Positions 16,154-24,631 of a stretch of DNA of 64,000 nt are shown piece by piece. Source of the DNA: Verrucomicrobiota bacterium (GTDB taxonomy: Bacteria > Verrucomicrobiota > Verrucomicrobiia > Opitutales > Opitutaceae); the NCBI GenBank assembly GCA_023428905.1, contig JAEYWP010000026.1, positions 1 to 64,000 on the forward strand, written 5' to 3'. Each line of letters begins with the position of its first letter. The first letter of the stretch is position 1. A program made the position numbers and the translations under genes. The notes under the pieces were generated by a model. It was not told where the DNA came from. It ran no database searches and was given only the letters and a program-made list of their open reading frames with translations.

Positions 16154-18076
16154 ATGACCCTCACTCCTATGAACCTGGAACTCAGCGGCCGCTGCTGGCG
16201 GCGCCTTTTGTGCCTCGTGTTGATGCTGGCGTGGCTGCCGGTTTATGCCGCCGATTTGCCGGCGGCGACGACGGAGTCGCCTCCCCCCGGGAGCGACGTG
16301 GCGCCCATCGTATCGACCTCCCCAATGACCTTCGAGACGGAGGATGGCGGGGTGCACGGGCAATTGGTGGTGGCTCCCGAACTGCTGTCCGGCGACGCTG
16401 ACGACGGGGTTGTGTTCACCCTCACGTCGGAGCCCCTGCACGGCCGCGTGGGCCTGGCGGGTGGGGACAATGACGCTGATTTCTTCGAGACCCGCTCGTC
16501 GCGACTCGGCTATTTCGCCTACCGGGCGTCCGACGATTTTGCGGGTGAGGACTCCTTCACCTATTCGGTCCGCAACGAACGCTCGGGCCTGGTTTTCACC
16601 AACAGTGTGGTGATCACGATCAAATCGCCGCCGGCGCTCGTGCTCGAAAAGTTTGAAGTGAGTGCCGATCGCGAACGTCCCATGACCGTGCGCGAAGTGA
16701 CCCTTGCCACTCGCCCGAACCGCCCGGTGTCCCAGGTGCTCCCCAGCCATGAGCAGTTCCTCACACCGGCGGACCGCGTGGGGATCACGGACCCAAAAGT
16801 TGCCTGGGTGCTGGACGACAAAAGCAAACCGAAGAATGGCACCGCCAAGCTTGACCGGGCCACGGGCCTGCTGACGTACGCGCCCAATCCGGGCTTCATC
16901 GGCGAGGAACGTTTTGGTTATTACACCGTCGACGAAAACAATCCGCACCTCGGGGCGGAGAATGTCGTCGTCGTCACCGTTGAACCAATTCGCACGGAAA
17001 AGCAGGTGGCGGTCGACCGCTCGCGCAGCCGCGAGGTGGACCTGGTGTTCGTGATCAACAACTCGCCCTCGATGGAGGAGCATCAGAGCCGGATCGCGGC
17101 GAACCTCAGCCGATTCCGCCAGCTCTTCACCGCCCGCGACCTCGACTATCGTATCGGTGTCTTGACGACAGATTTCGTGAGCGCGGACGCCGGTCGGCGG
17201 TCCGACGACCAGCGTTTCTACAAGGAGGTGCGCTCGATCCGGCTGGACGCGACTGGCAACCCGGTGCTCGACCGCCGCCAGCGTCCGAAGCAGACCACCA
17301 AGCGGGTGGCGAGCAACGGGACACTGGTGACACTTCCGGTCCTGCCGCAGCCCTGGGTGACGCCGCAGACCCCCGACGGTGTCTTCGCGGAGCTGGTGAA
17401 AGTGGGCACCAATGGGGACAGCAACCGCACCGCCTTTACCTCGGTCTACAATTTCGTGGCCGGTTATTACAACAAGCAGCACGCCTTCCTCCGCCCTGAG
17501 GCGACCACCATCGTGGTCTTTTTCATGGACGAGGAGGAGACGCGCATGGCGCTTTGGAAAGAGCAGAAGGAGGGCCCGCCCACCGCGGAGTGGATCGAGA
17601 ATGGGACGCTGCCCGAGCTCCTCCGGCAGTACAACGCGCGCAACCCCGCCAAGCGGCAGACGCTGGATGGCTACATCAATTATTGGGTACTGCGGCCCTT
17701 CATCATCGCGAAGGGGAACAAGCGTGGTAAGCTCGAGATGCACGCGGTGGTTTCGCCGGGTAACGTTTCGCATCGGCGTGCCGCGGAACTCACCGGCGGC
17801 ACCGTGCTGAACATCCAGAGTGATTTCTCGACCGCCCTCGCCGCGCTGGGTGACCGCATCGCAGAGACGGTCGCGGTGGCGCTCGACCCGGTCGCTCCCG
17901 GGGCGACGCTCTACCGCAAGAGCCTGCGCGTGCGGGTCAACGGCGAGGAGATTCGTCCCGATCCGGAAAACGGTTACACCTACGACGAACTCACCCACAG
18001 CATCCGCTTCCACGGCGAGGGGAAAAAGAAGGCGTTCACTGCAAAGATCGCCGTCAGTTACGAGGAGCACCGCTGA
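16154..18076 (+). CDS. Secreted protein with cadherin-like repeats and a von Willebrand A domain
   Basis: The 640-residue product has a signal peptide (RLLCLVLMLAWLPVYAA). Two tandem Ig/cadherin-like modules follow (about 45-150: DDFAGEDSFTYSVRN; about 205-280: NPGFIGEERFGYYTVDEN), each with the xDSFTY/xERFGYYT signature of bacterial adhesin repeats. A vWA domain begins at about residue 295 (VDLVFVINNSPSMEEHQ). The MIDAS DxSxS is changed to N302-N-S304-P-S306, so the first metal-ligand Asp is Asn. The C-terminal 80 residues form another sandwich-like stretch. A surface or periplasmic binding role is likely. The ATG at 16154 is used; one at 16169 and a TTG at 16127 are alternatives. Confidence 0.75.
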   Translation: MTLTPMNLELSGRCWRRLLCLVLMLAWLPVYAADLPAATTESPPPGSDVAPIVSTSPMTFETEDGGVHGQLVVAPELLSGDADDGVVFTLTSEPLHGRVGLAGGDNDADFFETRSSRLGYFAYRASDDFAGEDSFTYSVRNERSGLVFTNSVVITIKSPPALVLEKFEVSADRERPMTVREVTLATRPNRPVSQVLPSHEQFLTPADRVGITDPKVAWVLDDKSKPKNGTAKLDRATGLLTYAPNPGFIGEERFGYYTVDENNPHLGAENVVVVTVEPIRTEKQVAVDRSRSREVDLVFVINNSPSMEEHQSRIAANLSRFRQLFTARDLDYRIGVLTTDFVSADAGRRSDDQRFYKEVRSIRLDATGNPVLDRRQRPKQTTKRVASNGTLVTLPVLPQPWVTPQTPDGVFAELVKVGTNGDSNRTAFTSVYNFVAGYYNKQHAFLRPEATTIVVFFMDEEETRMALWKEQKEGPPTAEWIENGTLPELLRQYNARNPAKRQTLDGYINYWVLRPFIIAKGNKRGKLEMHAVVSPGNVSHRRAAELTGGTVLNIQSDFSTALAALGDRIAETVAVALDPVAPGATLYRKSLRVRVNGEEIRPDPENGYTYDELTHSIRFHGEGKKKAFTAKIAVSYEEHR

Positions 18077-18143
18077 GAACAGGTGCGCCGCAACGCCAAC
18101 GGTGCGCCCGCCGGATCCGCCTTACCTCAACCCCTGATCCCAC

Positions 18144-18719
18144 ATGAAAAAGAAAACCGTTTCCTCAAAGGCATTGCCTTCGGAGCGGCGGAAGGAGCTG
18201 CTCGCGTTGCTGAAGCTGCGCTTTGAGAAGCACTCGAAGCGTCATCCCTCGCTCTCGTGGGCGGAAATCGAATCCCGCCTGTCGGATGCGCCCGAAAAAC
18301 TGTGGTCACTCAGCGAAATGGAACGCACCGGGGGAGAGCCGGACGTGATTGGCCGCGAGGGCAGCACCGGTGCGTACCTTTTTGTCGATTGCTCGGCGCA
18401 AAGCCCGCAGGGACGCAGTTCACTCTGCTACGACCGGGAGGCACTCGATGCGCGCAAGGAGCATAAGCCGAAGGGAAGTGTGGTTGAGCTGGCGGCGGAG
18501 ATGGGCGTCGATCTCCTGACCGAGGAACACTACCGCGCTCTCCAGGGTGTGAGCGAGTTCGATACAAAGTCTTCCAGTTGGATCCACACCCCACCGGAGA
18601 TCCGCAACCTTGGCGGCGCGCTCTTTTGCGACCGCAGGTACGGCCGCGTCTTCGTTTATCACAACAGCGCGCAGTCCTACTACAGCGGCCGCGGCTTCCG
18701 CGGCATGGTGAAAGTGTAG
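18144..18719 (+). CDS. DUF4256 family protein
   Basis: The 191-residue protein matches DUF4256 from end to end. Visible landmarks are LLALLKLRFEKH near the start, LWSLSEMERTGGEPDV (about 54-69), FVDCSAQSPQGRSSLCYDREAL, KEHKPKG, LLTEEHYRALQ, FDTKSSSWIHTP and the ending LGGALFCDRRYGRVFVYHNSAQSYYSGRGFRG. The family is widespread in bacteria, soluble and without an assigned function. Many strictly conserved charged and aromatic residues suggest an enzyme. It stands alone, 67 bp after the vWA gene on the same strand. Confidence 0.9.
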   Translation: MKKKTVSSKALPSERRKELLALLKLRFEKHSKRHPSLSWAEIESRLSDAPEKLWSLSEMERTGGEPDVIGREGSTGAYLFVDCSAQSPQGRSSLCYDREALDARKEHKPKGSVVELAAEMGVDLLTEEHYRALQGVSEFDTKSSSWIHTPPEIRNLGGALFCDRRYGRVFVYHNSAQSYYSGRGFRGMVKV

Positions 18720-18829
18720 GCCCGCGAAAAAGCCATCATCGACCGGGGGCGTGCATGCCCGGCCGGGGACGTTTTCCGTGAGGTCTGTTCACGCTTTTCT
18801 GGAGCGGGCGTCTGGGTAGGATGCGGAGC

Positions 18830-19570
18830 ATGGACACGACCACCCCCTCGAGCAGCATCGCCCTCCTGATCGATGCCGACAATGCGCCGGCTTCCAAGAT
18901 AGAGCTGATCATCTCCGAGCTGGCCAGGCACGGGCTGGTCAATATCCGCCGTGCCTACGGCAATTGGAAAAAGCCGGAGTTGCGCGGTTGGGAGGAGGCC
19001 CTGCATGAATACGCCATCCAGCCGATCCAGACCTTCGATCTCACCAAAGGGAAAAACGCCTCCGACATGTCCCTGGTGATCGACGCCATGGACATCCTCT
19101 ACACCAAGGCGGTGAAGTGCTTCGCCATCGCCTCCTCCGACTGTGATTTCACGCCGCTGATCCAGCGCCTGCGCGCCGAGGGCAAGGAAGTGATAGGCTT
19201 CGGCGCCAAGACGACCCCGGAGCCCTTCATCAACAGCTGCACGCGCTTTCTCTTTCTCGATGAGAAACCCGCCGCGACGACGACACCCAATGGCACGGAG
19301 GCTCGCGTGGCGGCGGTGAAGGGCAACAAAAAGCTGCTCAACCTGCTGCGTCGCGCGGTGGAGGAGACGGAGGACGAGGACGGCTGGACTTCCGTGGGAT
19401 CGGTGGGTAACTACCTGCGCAATCAGGGCTCCTTCGATCACCGCAATTACGATTTCGCCAAGCTCAGCGGACTCCTCCACGCCACCGGCCTTTTTGAGGA
19501 ACGCAAGACGGAGACCGCCAACGGGAGCTCCGTCATGGCTATCCGGATACGCGGCGGGCGCCGGGGTTGA
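18830..19570 (+). CDS. NYN domain ribonuclease-like protein with C-terminal OST-HTH/LOTUS domain
   Basis: A 246-residue protein. The N-terminal NYN (LabA/PIN-like) domain shows its acidic catalytic set: IALLIDADNAP (D15, D17), GKNASDMSLVIDAMD and IASSDCDFTPLIQRLRAEGK. The C-terminal 85 residues (KLLNLLRRAVEE...DGWTSVGSVGNYLRNQ...YDFAKLSGLLHATGLFE) are a LOTUS/OST-HTH domain, which binds RNA in other proteins. The combination suggests an RNA-processing nuclease in the cytoplasm. ATG 18830 is preferred for a GTAGG sequence about 9 bp before it; ATG 18821 in the same frame would add three residues. No operon partner. Confidence 0.85.
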   Translation: MDTTTPSSSIALLIDADNAPASKIELIISELARHGLVNIRRAYGNWKKPELRGWEEALHEYAIQPIQTFDLTKGKNASDMSLVIDAMDILYTKAVKCFAIASSDCDFTPLIQRLRAEGKEVIGFGAKTTPEPFINSCTRFLFLDEKPAATTTPNGTEARVAAVKGNKKLLNLLRRAVEETEDEDGWTSVGSVGNYLRNQGSFDHRNYDFAKLSGLLHATGLFEERKTETANGSSVMAIRIRGGRRG

Positions 19571-19592
19571 GCCGGGAGGTCCCCCTCGAGGT

Positions 19593-20018
19593 TCAGGCCG
19601 GCAGGGGGGCGGTCGGCGCGGTGCGTTCGGCGTAAAGGCGGACAACGGACTCACGGCTGAGGACGAGCAGCGTGAATACGCCCAGAACCGTGCCGAAGGG
19701 CGCGAAGACGCAGAGGATGGCTGCGACCACAAAGCTGAACATGCGCTTTTCCCGGCGTTTGAGGTAGCGGCCGGAAAGCATCGTGCAGATGGCGCAGGCC
19801 CACCCCACCAGGGTGAATCCGACTCCCATCGCAATCATGAGGTAGCCCAAAAAGGCCGGCGCATCGTTGTTCTTGGCGCCCATCGTCTCGGGACTCACCA
19901 GCATCATCACCCCCATGCCGACGTGCAGGAGTGGGAAACAGGCGAAGAGCGCGCCGATGGCCCCGAGGACAAGGTGAAAGGTCGCCAACAGGTTCAGATG
20001 CTCTTCGTCCTTGTTCAT
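19593..20018 (-). CDS. Small integral membrane protein
   Basis: The 141-residue product has hydrophobic segments at about residues 11-40 (LATFHLVLGAIGALFACFPLLHVGMGVMML), 54-80 (FLGYLMIAMGVGFTLVGWACAICTML) and 93-118 (FSFVVAAILCVFAPFGTVLGVFTLLVL). A KRREKR loop between the second and third should lie in the cytoplasm. The N-terminus MNKDEEHLNLLATFHLVLGA is typical of a family of unnamed four-helix proteins in Verrucomicrobiota and Planctomycetota. The function is unknown. It is divergent from the inositol monophosphatase gene. Confidence 0.65.
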   Translation of the reverse strand: MNKDEEHLNLLATFHLVLGAIGALFACFPLLHVGMGVMMLVSPETMGAKNNDAPAFLGYLMIAMGVGFTLVGWACAICTMLSGRYLKRREKRMFSFVVAAILCVFAPFGTVLGVFTLLVLSRESVVRLYAERTAPTAPLPA

Positions 20019-20208
20019 GCGGCGCGTGGGGGCGTTGCGGGGTGAGTGCGGTCCGATGGGAGGCTCAACCCCGCATGATTGCAACCCGCGAGTCGTGCAG
20101 CACTCGCAGCCGGGACGCAACGCACGCCTTCGTCCTTGGAGACTCCACGCAAGCGCATCGCGGAACGCGGGCTTGTGGAGGACGGCGGCGAGCCGCTCAA
20201 TCGGCGGC

Positions 20209-21009
20209 ATGCAGATGAACGAAATCCTCCAGCAGGTCACCGCCATCGCCCGCGGGGCGGGTGAGATTGTGATGCGCTACTTTGCGGCGCCGATCCCGAC
20301 GCAGTCCAAGACCAGCCGGATCGACATTGTCACGGAGGCGGACAAGGAGGCGGAGTCCTACATCGTGGCGCGCCTGTCCGAAGCCTTTCCCGATCACCAC
20401 ATCGTTGGGGAGGAAGGCGGCCGCCAGGGCGCGGCCGCAGCCGGCGCGCCCTTTCACTGGTACGTCGACCCGATTGACGGGACGGTGAATTTCGCGAGCA
20501 AGTTTCCCCATTTCTGCACCAGCATCGCGCTGGCCACGCCCGACCGTCAGCCGCTGCTGGGCGTGGTCTTTGATCCCACCCGCAATGAACTTTTCTCCGC
20601 TGTGCGCGGAGGTGGCGCGCAGCTGAATGGACGTTCCCTGGCTGTGACCGGAACCACCGAGCTGGTGGATGCGGTGATCACCAGCGGCTTCCCTTACGAC
20701 AAACACACCAATCCCGACAACAACCTGAAGGAGTGGGGCGCCTTCCTCCTGAAAATCCGCGGAGAACGCCGGCTGGGGTCGGCGGCGCTCGATCTGGCTT
20801 ACGTCGCCGCCGGGCGCTTGGACGGGTATTGGGAGAAGGATCTGAAACCATACGACGTGATGGCGGGTGTGCTGCTGGTGCGCGAGGCGGGCGGGCAGGT
20901 GACCGATTACCAGGGCGGAGCCGAGCCGCAGCGGCAGGACCGCGGCCGGTACGTCGCGAGCAATCGCTGTATCCACGAAGCCATGTTGCAAGTGCTCCGG
21001 GAGGCCTGA
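20209..21009 (+). CDS. Inositol monophosphatase family protein
   Basis: The 266-residue enzyme has all metal-binding motifs of the Mg-dependent, Li-sensitive phosphatase family: GEEGG (E68/E69), WYVDPIDGTVNF (D87, D90, G91, T92) and a C-terminal KPYDVMAG (Asp near residue 222; usual form is W-D-x-A-A-G). It probably hydrolyses inositol-1-phosphate or a related sugar phosphate such as histidinol phosphate or PAP. The length is normal for SuhB-type enzymes. ATG 20215 (MNEILQQ) is an alternative start six bases downstream. The gene stands alone. Confidence 0.88.
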   Translation: MQMNEILQQVTAIARGAGEIVMRYFAAPIPTQSKTSRIDIVTEADKEAESYIVARLSEAFPDHHIVGEEGGRQGAAAAGAPFHWYVDPIDGTVNFASKFPHFCTSIALATPDRQPLLGVVFDPTRNELFSAVRGGGAQLNGRSLAVTGTTELVDAVITSGFPYDKHTNPDNNLKEWGAFLLKIRGERRLGSAALDLAYVAAGRLDGYWEKDLKPYDVMAGVLLVREAGGQVTDYQGGAEPQRQDRGRYVASNRCIHEAMLQVLREA

Positions 21010-21090
21010 GGGTGGAGACCTAGCCCAACGGCCCATGGGCGGCGGCGGCGGAGATCGGTAAGCTCGACGGCTTTTCCATCCGCTCCGCCC

Positions 21091-21978
21091 ATGTTCCGCA
21101 CCCTGCTTCGTTTCCTAGGTTTTACGCTGGCCGGCCTGATTGCCGTCCTTCTGCTCGCCGCCGGTTCCGTCTACGCCATCAGCACGCGCAAGATCGGCAA
21201 ACGCCACGCCGTCAGCCCCGCCACCGTGCCGATACCCACCGACGCAGCCGCGCTGGAGCGCGGACGCCATGTGGTGACCACCCGCGCCTGTGCGGACTGC
21301 CATGGTCCGGATATGGGGGGGCGCAAGGTGATCGACGACCCGGCCGCGGGCGTTTTTCACGGCAGCAATCTCACGCGCGGGCGCGGCGGACTTCCCGCCG
21401 ACTTTTCGGACGCGGATTTCGTCCGCGCTATCCGCCACGGTGTGGGCAAGGATGGCCGCGGGCTGCTCCTCATGCCCGCGGGTGAATACACCGATCTCAG
21501 CGACGAGGACCTCGGTGCGGTGATCGCCTACCTCAAGAGCCTGCCGCCGGTGGACCGCGCGCGCGGGCCGGTTGCACCTGGCCCCGCGATCCGCCTCATG
21601 ATGACGCTCGATCAGGTGAAGATTGCGGCCAACGAGATCGACCATGCGGCGCAACGCCCGGCCCAGGTCCATCCCGAGATCACACCGGCCTACGGCAAAT
21701 ACCTCGCGGCGAGCTGCACAGGCTGCCACGGAACCGACCTGCGTGGCGGCAAGATCCCCGGTGCGCCCCCGGACTGGCCGTCTGCCTCTGCCCTGACTCC
21801 CGCAAAGGCCGGCGCTCCGCGCTGGGATGCGGACGCCTTTATGAAGCTGCTCCGCAGCCGCCAGCGCGCGGACGGCACCGCGCTGAGCCCGGTGATGCCG
21901 GCCGCGTTCGGCGAGATGACGGACCTCGAGCTGAAGGCCCTCTGGACTTACCTGGCCAGCCTGCCCCCGGAGAGTTGA
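21091..21978 (+). CDS. Membrane-anchored di-haem cytochrome c
   Basis: The 295-residue protein starts with an uncleaved-looking hydrophobic helix (FLGFTLAGLIAVLLLAAGSVYAI, about 8-30). Two cytochrome c domains follow, each with one CxxCH haem site: C67-A-D-C70-H71 and C209-T-G-C212-H213. Downstream Met residues in LLLMPAGEY (M128) and SPVMPAAFGEMTD are candidate sixth ligands. The pattern is that of the c-type subunits of alcohol, aldehyde or sugar dehydrogenases and of thiosulfate-type carriers. It would hold electrons in the periplasm, tethered to the inner membrane. No dehydrogenase partner is adjacent. Confidence 0.9.
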   Translation: MFRTLLRFLGFTLAGLIAVLLLAAGSVYAISTRKIGKRHAVSPATVPIPTDAAALERGRHVVTTRACADCHGPDMGGRKVIDDPAAGVFHGSNLTRGRGGLPADFSDADFVRAIRHGVGKDGRGLLLMPAGEYTDLSDEDLGAVIAYLKSLPPVDRARGPVAPGPAIRLMMTLDQVKIAANEIDHAAQRPAQVHPEITPAYGKYLAASCTGCHGTDLRGGKIPGAPPDWPSASALTPAKAGAPRWDADAFMKLLRSRQRADGTALSPVMPAAFGEMTDLELKALWTYLASLPPES

Positions 21979-22013
21979 GCGGCTGCGCCGGCCAGGTGGT
22001 GGCCCAGAGCGCG

Positions 22014-23060
22014 CTACGGCCGGGTGTCGGTGAGGGACCAGGCCCCCACCGGCTTGCTGCGCAGTCGCTCCACCGTTTCCAACACGGCCCGCTGGCAGCG
22101 CTGCGGGGGGAGGCCGCGCAGGATATTCTCCAGGTCGTCGACCACCAGCTGCCCGATAAGCGGCTGGATTTCCGGAATGCTCCCGGCGCGATGGGCCTGG
22201 ACCAGTGTATTCGGAAGATTGCGACCGGGCTCGTCGGCGGGAATCGGCTCCTCCGGCCAGACATCAATGCCTGCCCGGATGTGGCCGCTGGCAGCGGCCT
22301 CCAGCAGTTCGGGAAAATTGACGATGCCCGCACGGCTGATCAGGACGACCACGCTTCCTTTCTGCATGCTGAGGAAGTGGCGCCGGCCGATCTGGCCGGT
22401 GTTTTCACTGGTGTTCGCGGCGAGGAGGAAAACCACGCGGCTGCGGGCGAAACATGCCTCCAGCGAAACCGGCTCCACCTCCGCCTCGCGCAGAACCGAC
22501 GGATGCACCCACGGGTCGTGAATCAGAATCTCGCGCGAAAACGGCCGCAGGAGCGGGAGCAGCGCGCGGCCAAGGTTGCCGAAGCCGACGATGCCGAGGG
22601 GTTTGCCGTGCAGCAGGAACGAGTCGTGGTTGTCGCCCTTGAACTCGCGACCCACGCGCAGGGCGGCATCCGCCTCGTGCATGCGCCGTGCGAGTGAAAT
22701 CGCCATGGCGAGGGAGAGTTCGGCAACGGGACGTGCGTAGACGGGGGCGGTTGAAAGGACCGGGATGCCGCGGCGATGGCACTCGGCATAGTCCACGTTG
22801 GGGAGGAAATTGCTCTCCACGTTAAACACCGCTTTCAGCCGCGGTGCGCGATCGAGTCGCTCCCGGGGCAGTGCGGTCTGGCCGATGATGGCCACGGTCT
22901 GGGGGAGATGGCGGTCGATATGCTCGTCGGATGCGGGGGCGCCGTCGTGCCACAACACACGCCCCAGCTTTTCCAGCCGGGCGCGTGTCGGCTCGTCGAA
23001 GATGCGGCTGAGCTTGCGCGGATGCGGGTCGAGGAGAATGACGGGGTCGGAGTCGGCCAT
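22014..23060 (-). CDS. D-isomer-specific 2-hydroxyacid dehydrogenase family protein
   Basis: The 348-residue protein has the NAD-binding Rossmann motif GIVGFGNLGRALLPLLRPF, followed by HDPW. The family catalytic trio is R in LISRAGIVNF, E in WPEEPIPADEPGR and H in VQAHRAGSI. The His setting (AHRAGS) differs slightly from the usual TPHxAG. Family members reduce 2-oxo acids, for example glyoxylate, hydroxypyruvate or phosphoglycerate. No C-terminal ACT domain is present, so it is not a standard SerA. ATG 23060 fits the domain start (MADSDPVILLDPHPRKL). The gene is convergent with the cytochrome gene and divergent from the SRPBCC gene. Confidence 0.85.
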   Translation of the reverse strand: MADSDPVILLDPHPRKLSRIFDEPTRARLEKLGRVLWHDGAPASDEHIDRHLPQTVAIIGQTALPRERLDRAPRLKAVFNVESNFLPNVDYAECHRRGIPVLSTAPVYARPVAELSLAMAISLARRMHEADAALRVGREFKGDNHDSFLLHGKPLGIVGFGNLGRALLPLLRPFSREILIHDPWVHPSVLREAEVEPVSLEACFARSRVVFLLAANTSENTGQIGRRHFLSMQKGSVVVLISRAGIVNFPELLEAAASGHIRAGIDVWPEEPIPADEPGRNLPNTLVQAHRAGSIPEIQPLIGQLVVDDLENILRGLPPQRCQRAVLETVERLRSKPVGAWSLTDTRP

Positions 23061-23241
23061 GGGTTGCGGCGTGTATCCGGATGCCCCGCGTACGATGGCG
23101 TCAACGCTTGAGTCTGTACCGGTGTGAGCGCGAGCGGCGGAACAGATGGAAAAAGGAAGGATGCCTGTCCGGGTCGCGATTGCTCGCGCGTCGTCTTCAG
23201 TGAAAACAAACCCACAGCCCTCATCTGAACCCATCGTCGCC

Positions 23242-23688
23242 ATGTCCACACACACGATTCGCCTGCACCACATCCTGCGCTCCGCCCCCGACAAGGTATA
23301 TCGCGCGTTCATTGAACCAGCGGCGATGTGCAAATGGCTGCCGCCCTATGGCTTCACCGGCACGGTGCATCACATGGAGGCGCGTGTCGGCGGCACCTTT
23401 CGCATGTCGTTCACGAACTTCGGCACCGGAAGCAGCCACGCCTTTGGCGGCTCCTACCTGGAGATGGTGCCCAACGAGCGCCTGCGCTACACCGACACGT
23501 TCGAGGATCCCAACCTGCCCGGAGAAATCCAGGCAACGGTGACGTTTCGCGCCGTTGCTCTCGGCACGGAGCTCACGGTGGTACAGGAGGGCGTACCGGC
23601 GGTGATTCCTGCCGAGGCCTGCTACCTTGGCTGGCGTGAATCGCTGGCCCAGCTGGCCCTGCTGGTGGAACCGCAGATCCCGAACTGA
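23242..23688 (+). CDS. SRPBCC/AHSA1-type protein
   Basis: The 148-residue product shows the START-like helix-grip pattern: IRLHHILRSAPDKVYRAFIEPAAMCKWLPPYGFTG, then strands MEARVGGTFRMSF, GGSYLEMVPNERLRYTDTF and a closing helix ACYLGWRESLAQLALLVEPQIP. This matches the Activator of Hsp90 ATPase homologue 1-like family, whose bacterial members bind hydrophobic ligands and are often of unknown role. A cytoplasmic location is likely. The ATG at 23242 starts the domain directly. It converges with the rhomboid gene, only 10 bp away. Confidence 0.85.
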   Translation: MSTHTIRLHHILRSAPDKVYRAFIEPAAMCKWLPPYGFTGTVHHMEARVGGTFRMSFTNFGTGSSHAFGGSYLEMVPNERLRYTDTFEDPNLPGEIQATVTFRAVALGTELTVVQEGVPAVIPAEACYLGWRESLAQLALLVEPQIPN

Positions 23689-23698
23689 AAATCCACGC

Positions 23699-24454
23699 TC
23701 ACGCCGGCGTCCCCACCGCGGGGGGCGCCTGGCGGCGCCGCCAGAGCAGCATGAGCACAAAACCGATTGCGGCGCCGCCCAGATGGGCAAAGTGCGCGAC
23801 TCCGGCGCCGAGAATGGAGAAGCCTGTCAGGCCGGACAGGAGGTCGAGCGCGAGCAGGATCGGAATAAAGACCTTGGCGGCGACGGGGACGGGTAAAAAG
23901 AGGAGAGCCAGGCGCGCGTTGGGGTACATCACGCCAAAGGCGACCAGGACGCCGTACACCGCTCCGGAGGCGCCGAGCATGGGCGCGGCGTAGATCCGGT
24001 AGAGCTCCTCGATCGCGGCGCGCAGCTCTGCGTCGGCCGGCACCGCCCCCTGACCGGTGGCGAGGATTTCACCGAGGGCCGCGGTCGGAAAACCCGCGTC
24101 CACCAGCTGGCGGTGGAGCTGACCGAACTCGTAGTGGTTGATGCCGATTTGGATCAGCCCGGCGCCCACGCCACAAAGCAGATAAAAAAGGACAAAGCGG
24201 GCGCTGCCCCAGACGCGCTCCAGCTGGGAGCCGAAGGAGGCCAGGGCAAAGAGATTAAAGAAGGCGTGCGAGAAACTCGCGTGCAGGAACATGTAGGTCA
24301 GCGCCTGCGACGGAGCGAAGTGTGGATTCTCTGGATACCAGAACGCCCCCCGCTCGAGCAGACGCGTATCCAGACCCTGCACCAGCGCGCTGGCGAGAAA
24401 GACAACAGCGTTGAGCGCAACCAGGGTGTAGACGGCAACAGGCGGGCGAACCAT
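23699..24454 (-). CDS. Rhomboid family intramembrane serine protease
   Basis: The 251-residue membrane protein has the rhomboid elements: H63xxxN67 in HASFSHAFFNLFAL, nucleophile S163 in GASGAVYG and H224 in AHFAHLGG. About six transmembrane helices can be traced. An extra 50-residue polar segment (about 106-158) sits before the catalytic serine helix, as in several Bacteroidota and Verrucomicrobiota rhomboids. It cleaves membrane-spanning substrates at the inner membrane; the substrate is unknown. ATG 24454 starts just before the first helix. The 177 bp upstream, to the PepSY gene, hold no recognisable gene. Confidence 0.9.
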   Translation of the reverse strand: MVRPPVAVYTLVALNAVVFLASALVQGLDTRLLERGAFWYPENPHFAPSQALTYMFLHASFSHAFFNLFALASFGSQLERVWGSARFVLFYLLCGVGAGLIQIGINHYEFGQLHRQLVDAGFPTAALGEILATGQGAVPADAELRAAIEELYRIYAAPMLGASGAVYGVLVAFGVMYPNARLALLFLPVPVAAKVFIPILLALDLLSGLTGFSILGAGVAHFAHLGGAAIGFVLMLLWRRRQAPPAVGTPA

Positions 24455-24631
24455 GGCAGGATTTATGATTCTGGATGTGTGATTTGTGCTGGGGAGACCG
24501 CGACCCGGCTCCGTGGCGTGGTGCGGTTGGCCCGGAAGCCAAACGCTCCTGCCGGCAGCTGAGGCTTCACCCATCGATGCCGGTGTTGGCAGCGTGTGCA
24601 AGGGGGGGCGGGGTGCAACCCGCGCCGTCAT

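Noticed and set aside
16073..18070. 665-codon minus-strand frame opposite the vWA protein
   Set aside because: It has no signal peptide, motif or start context, whereas the plus-strand protein has all of them.
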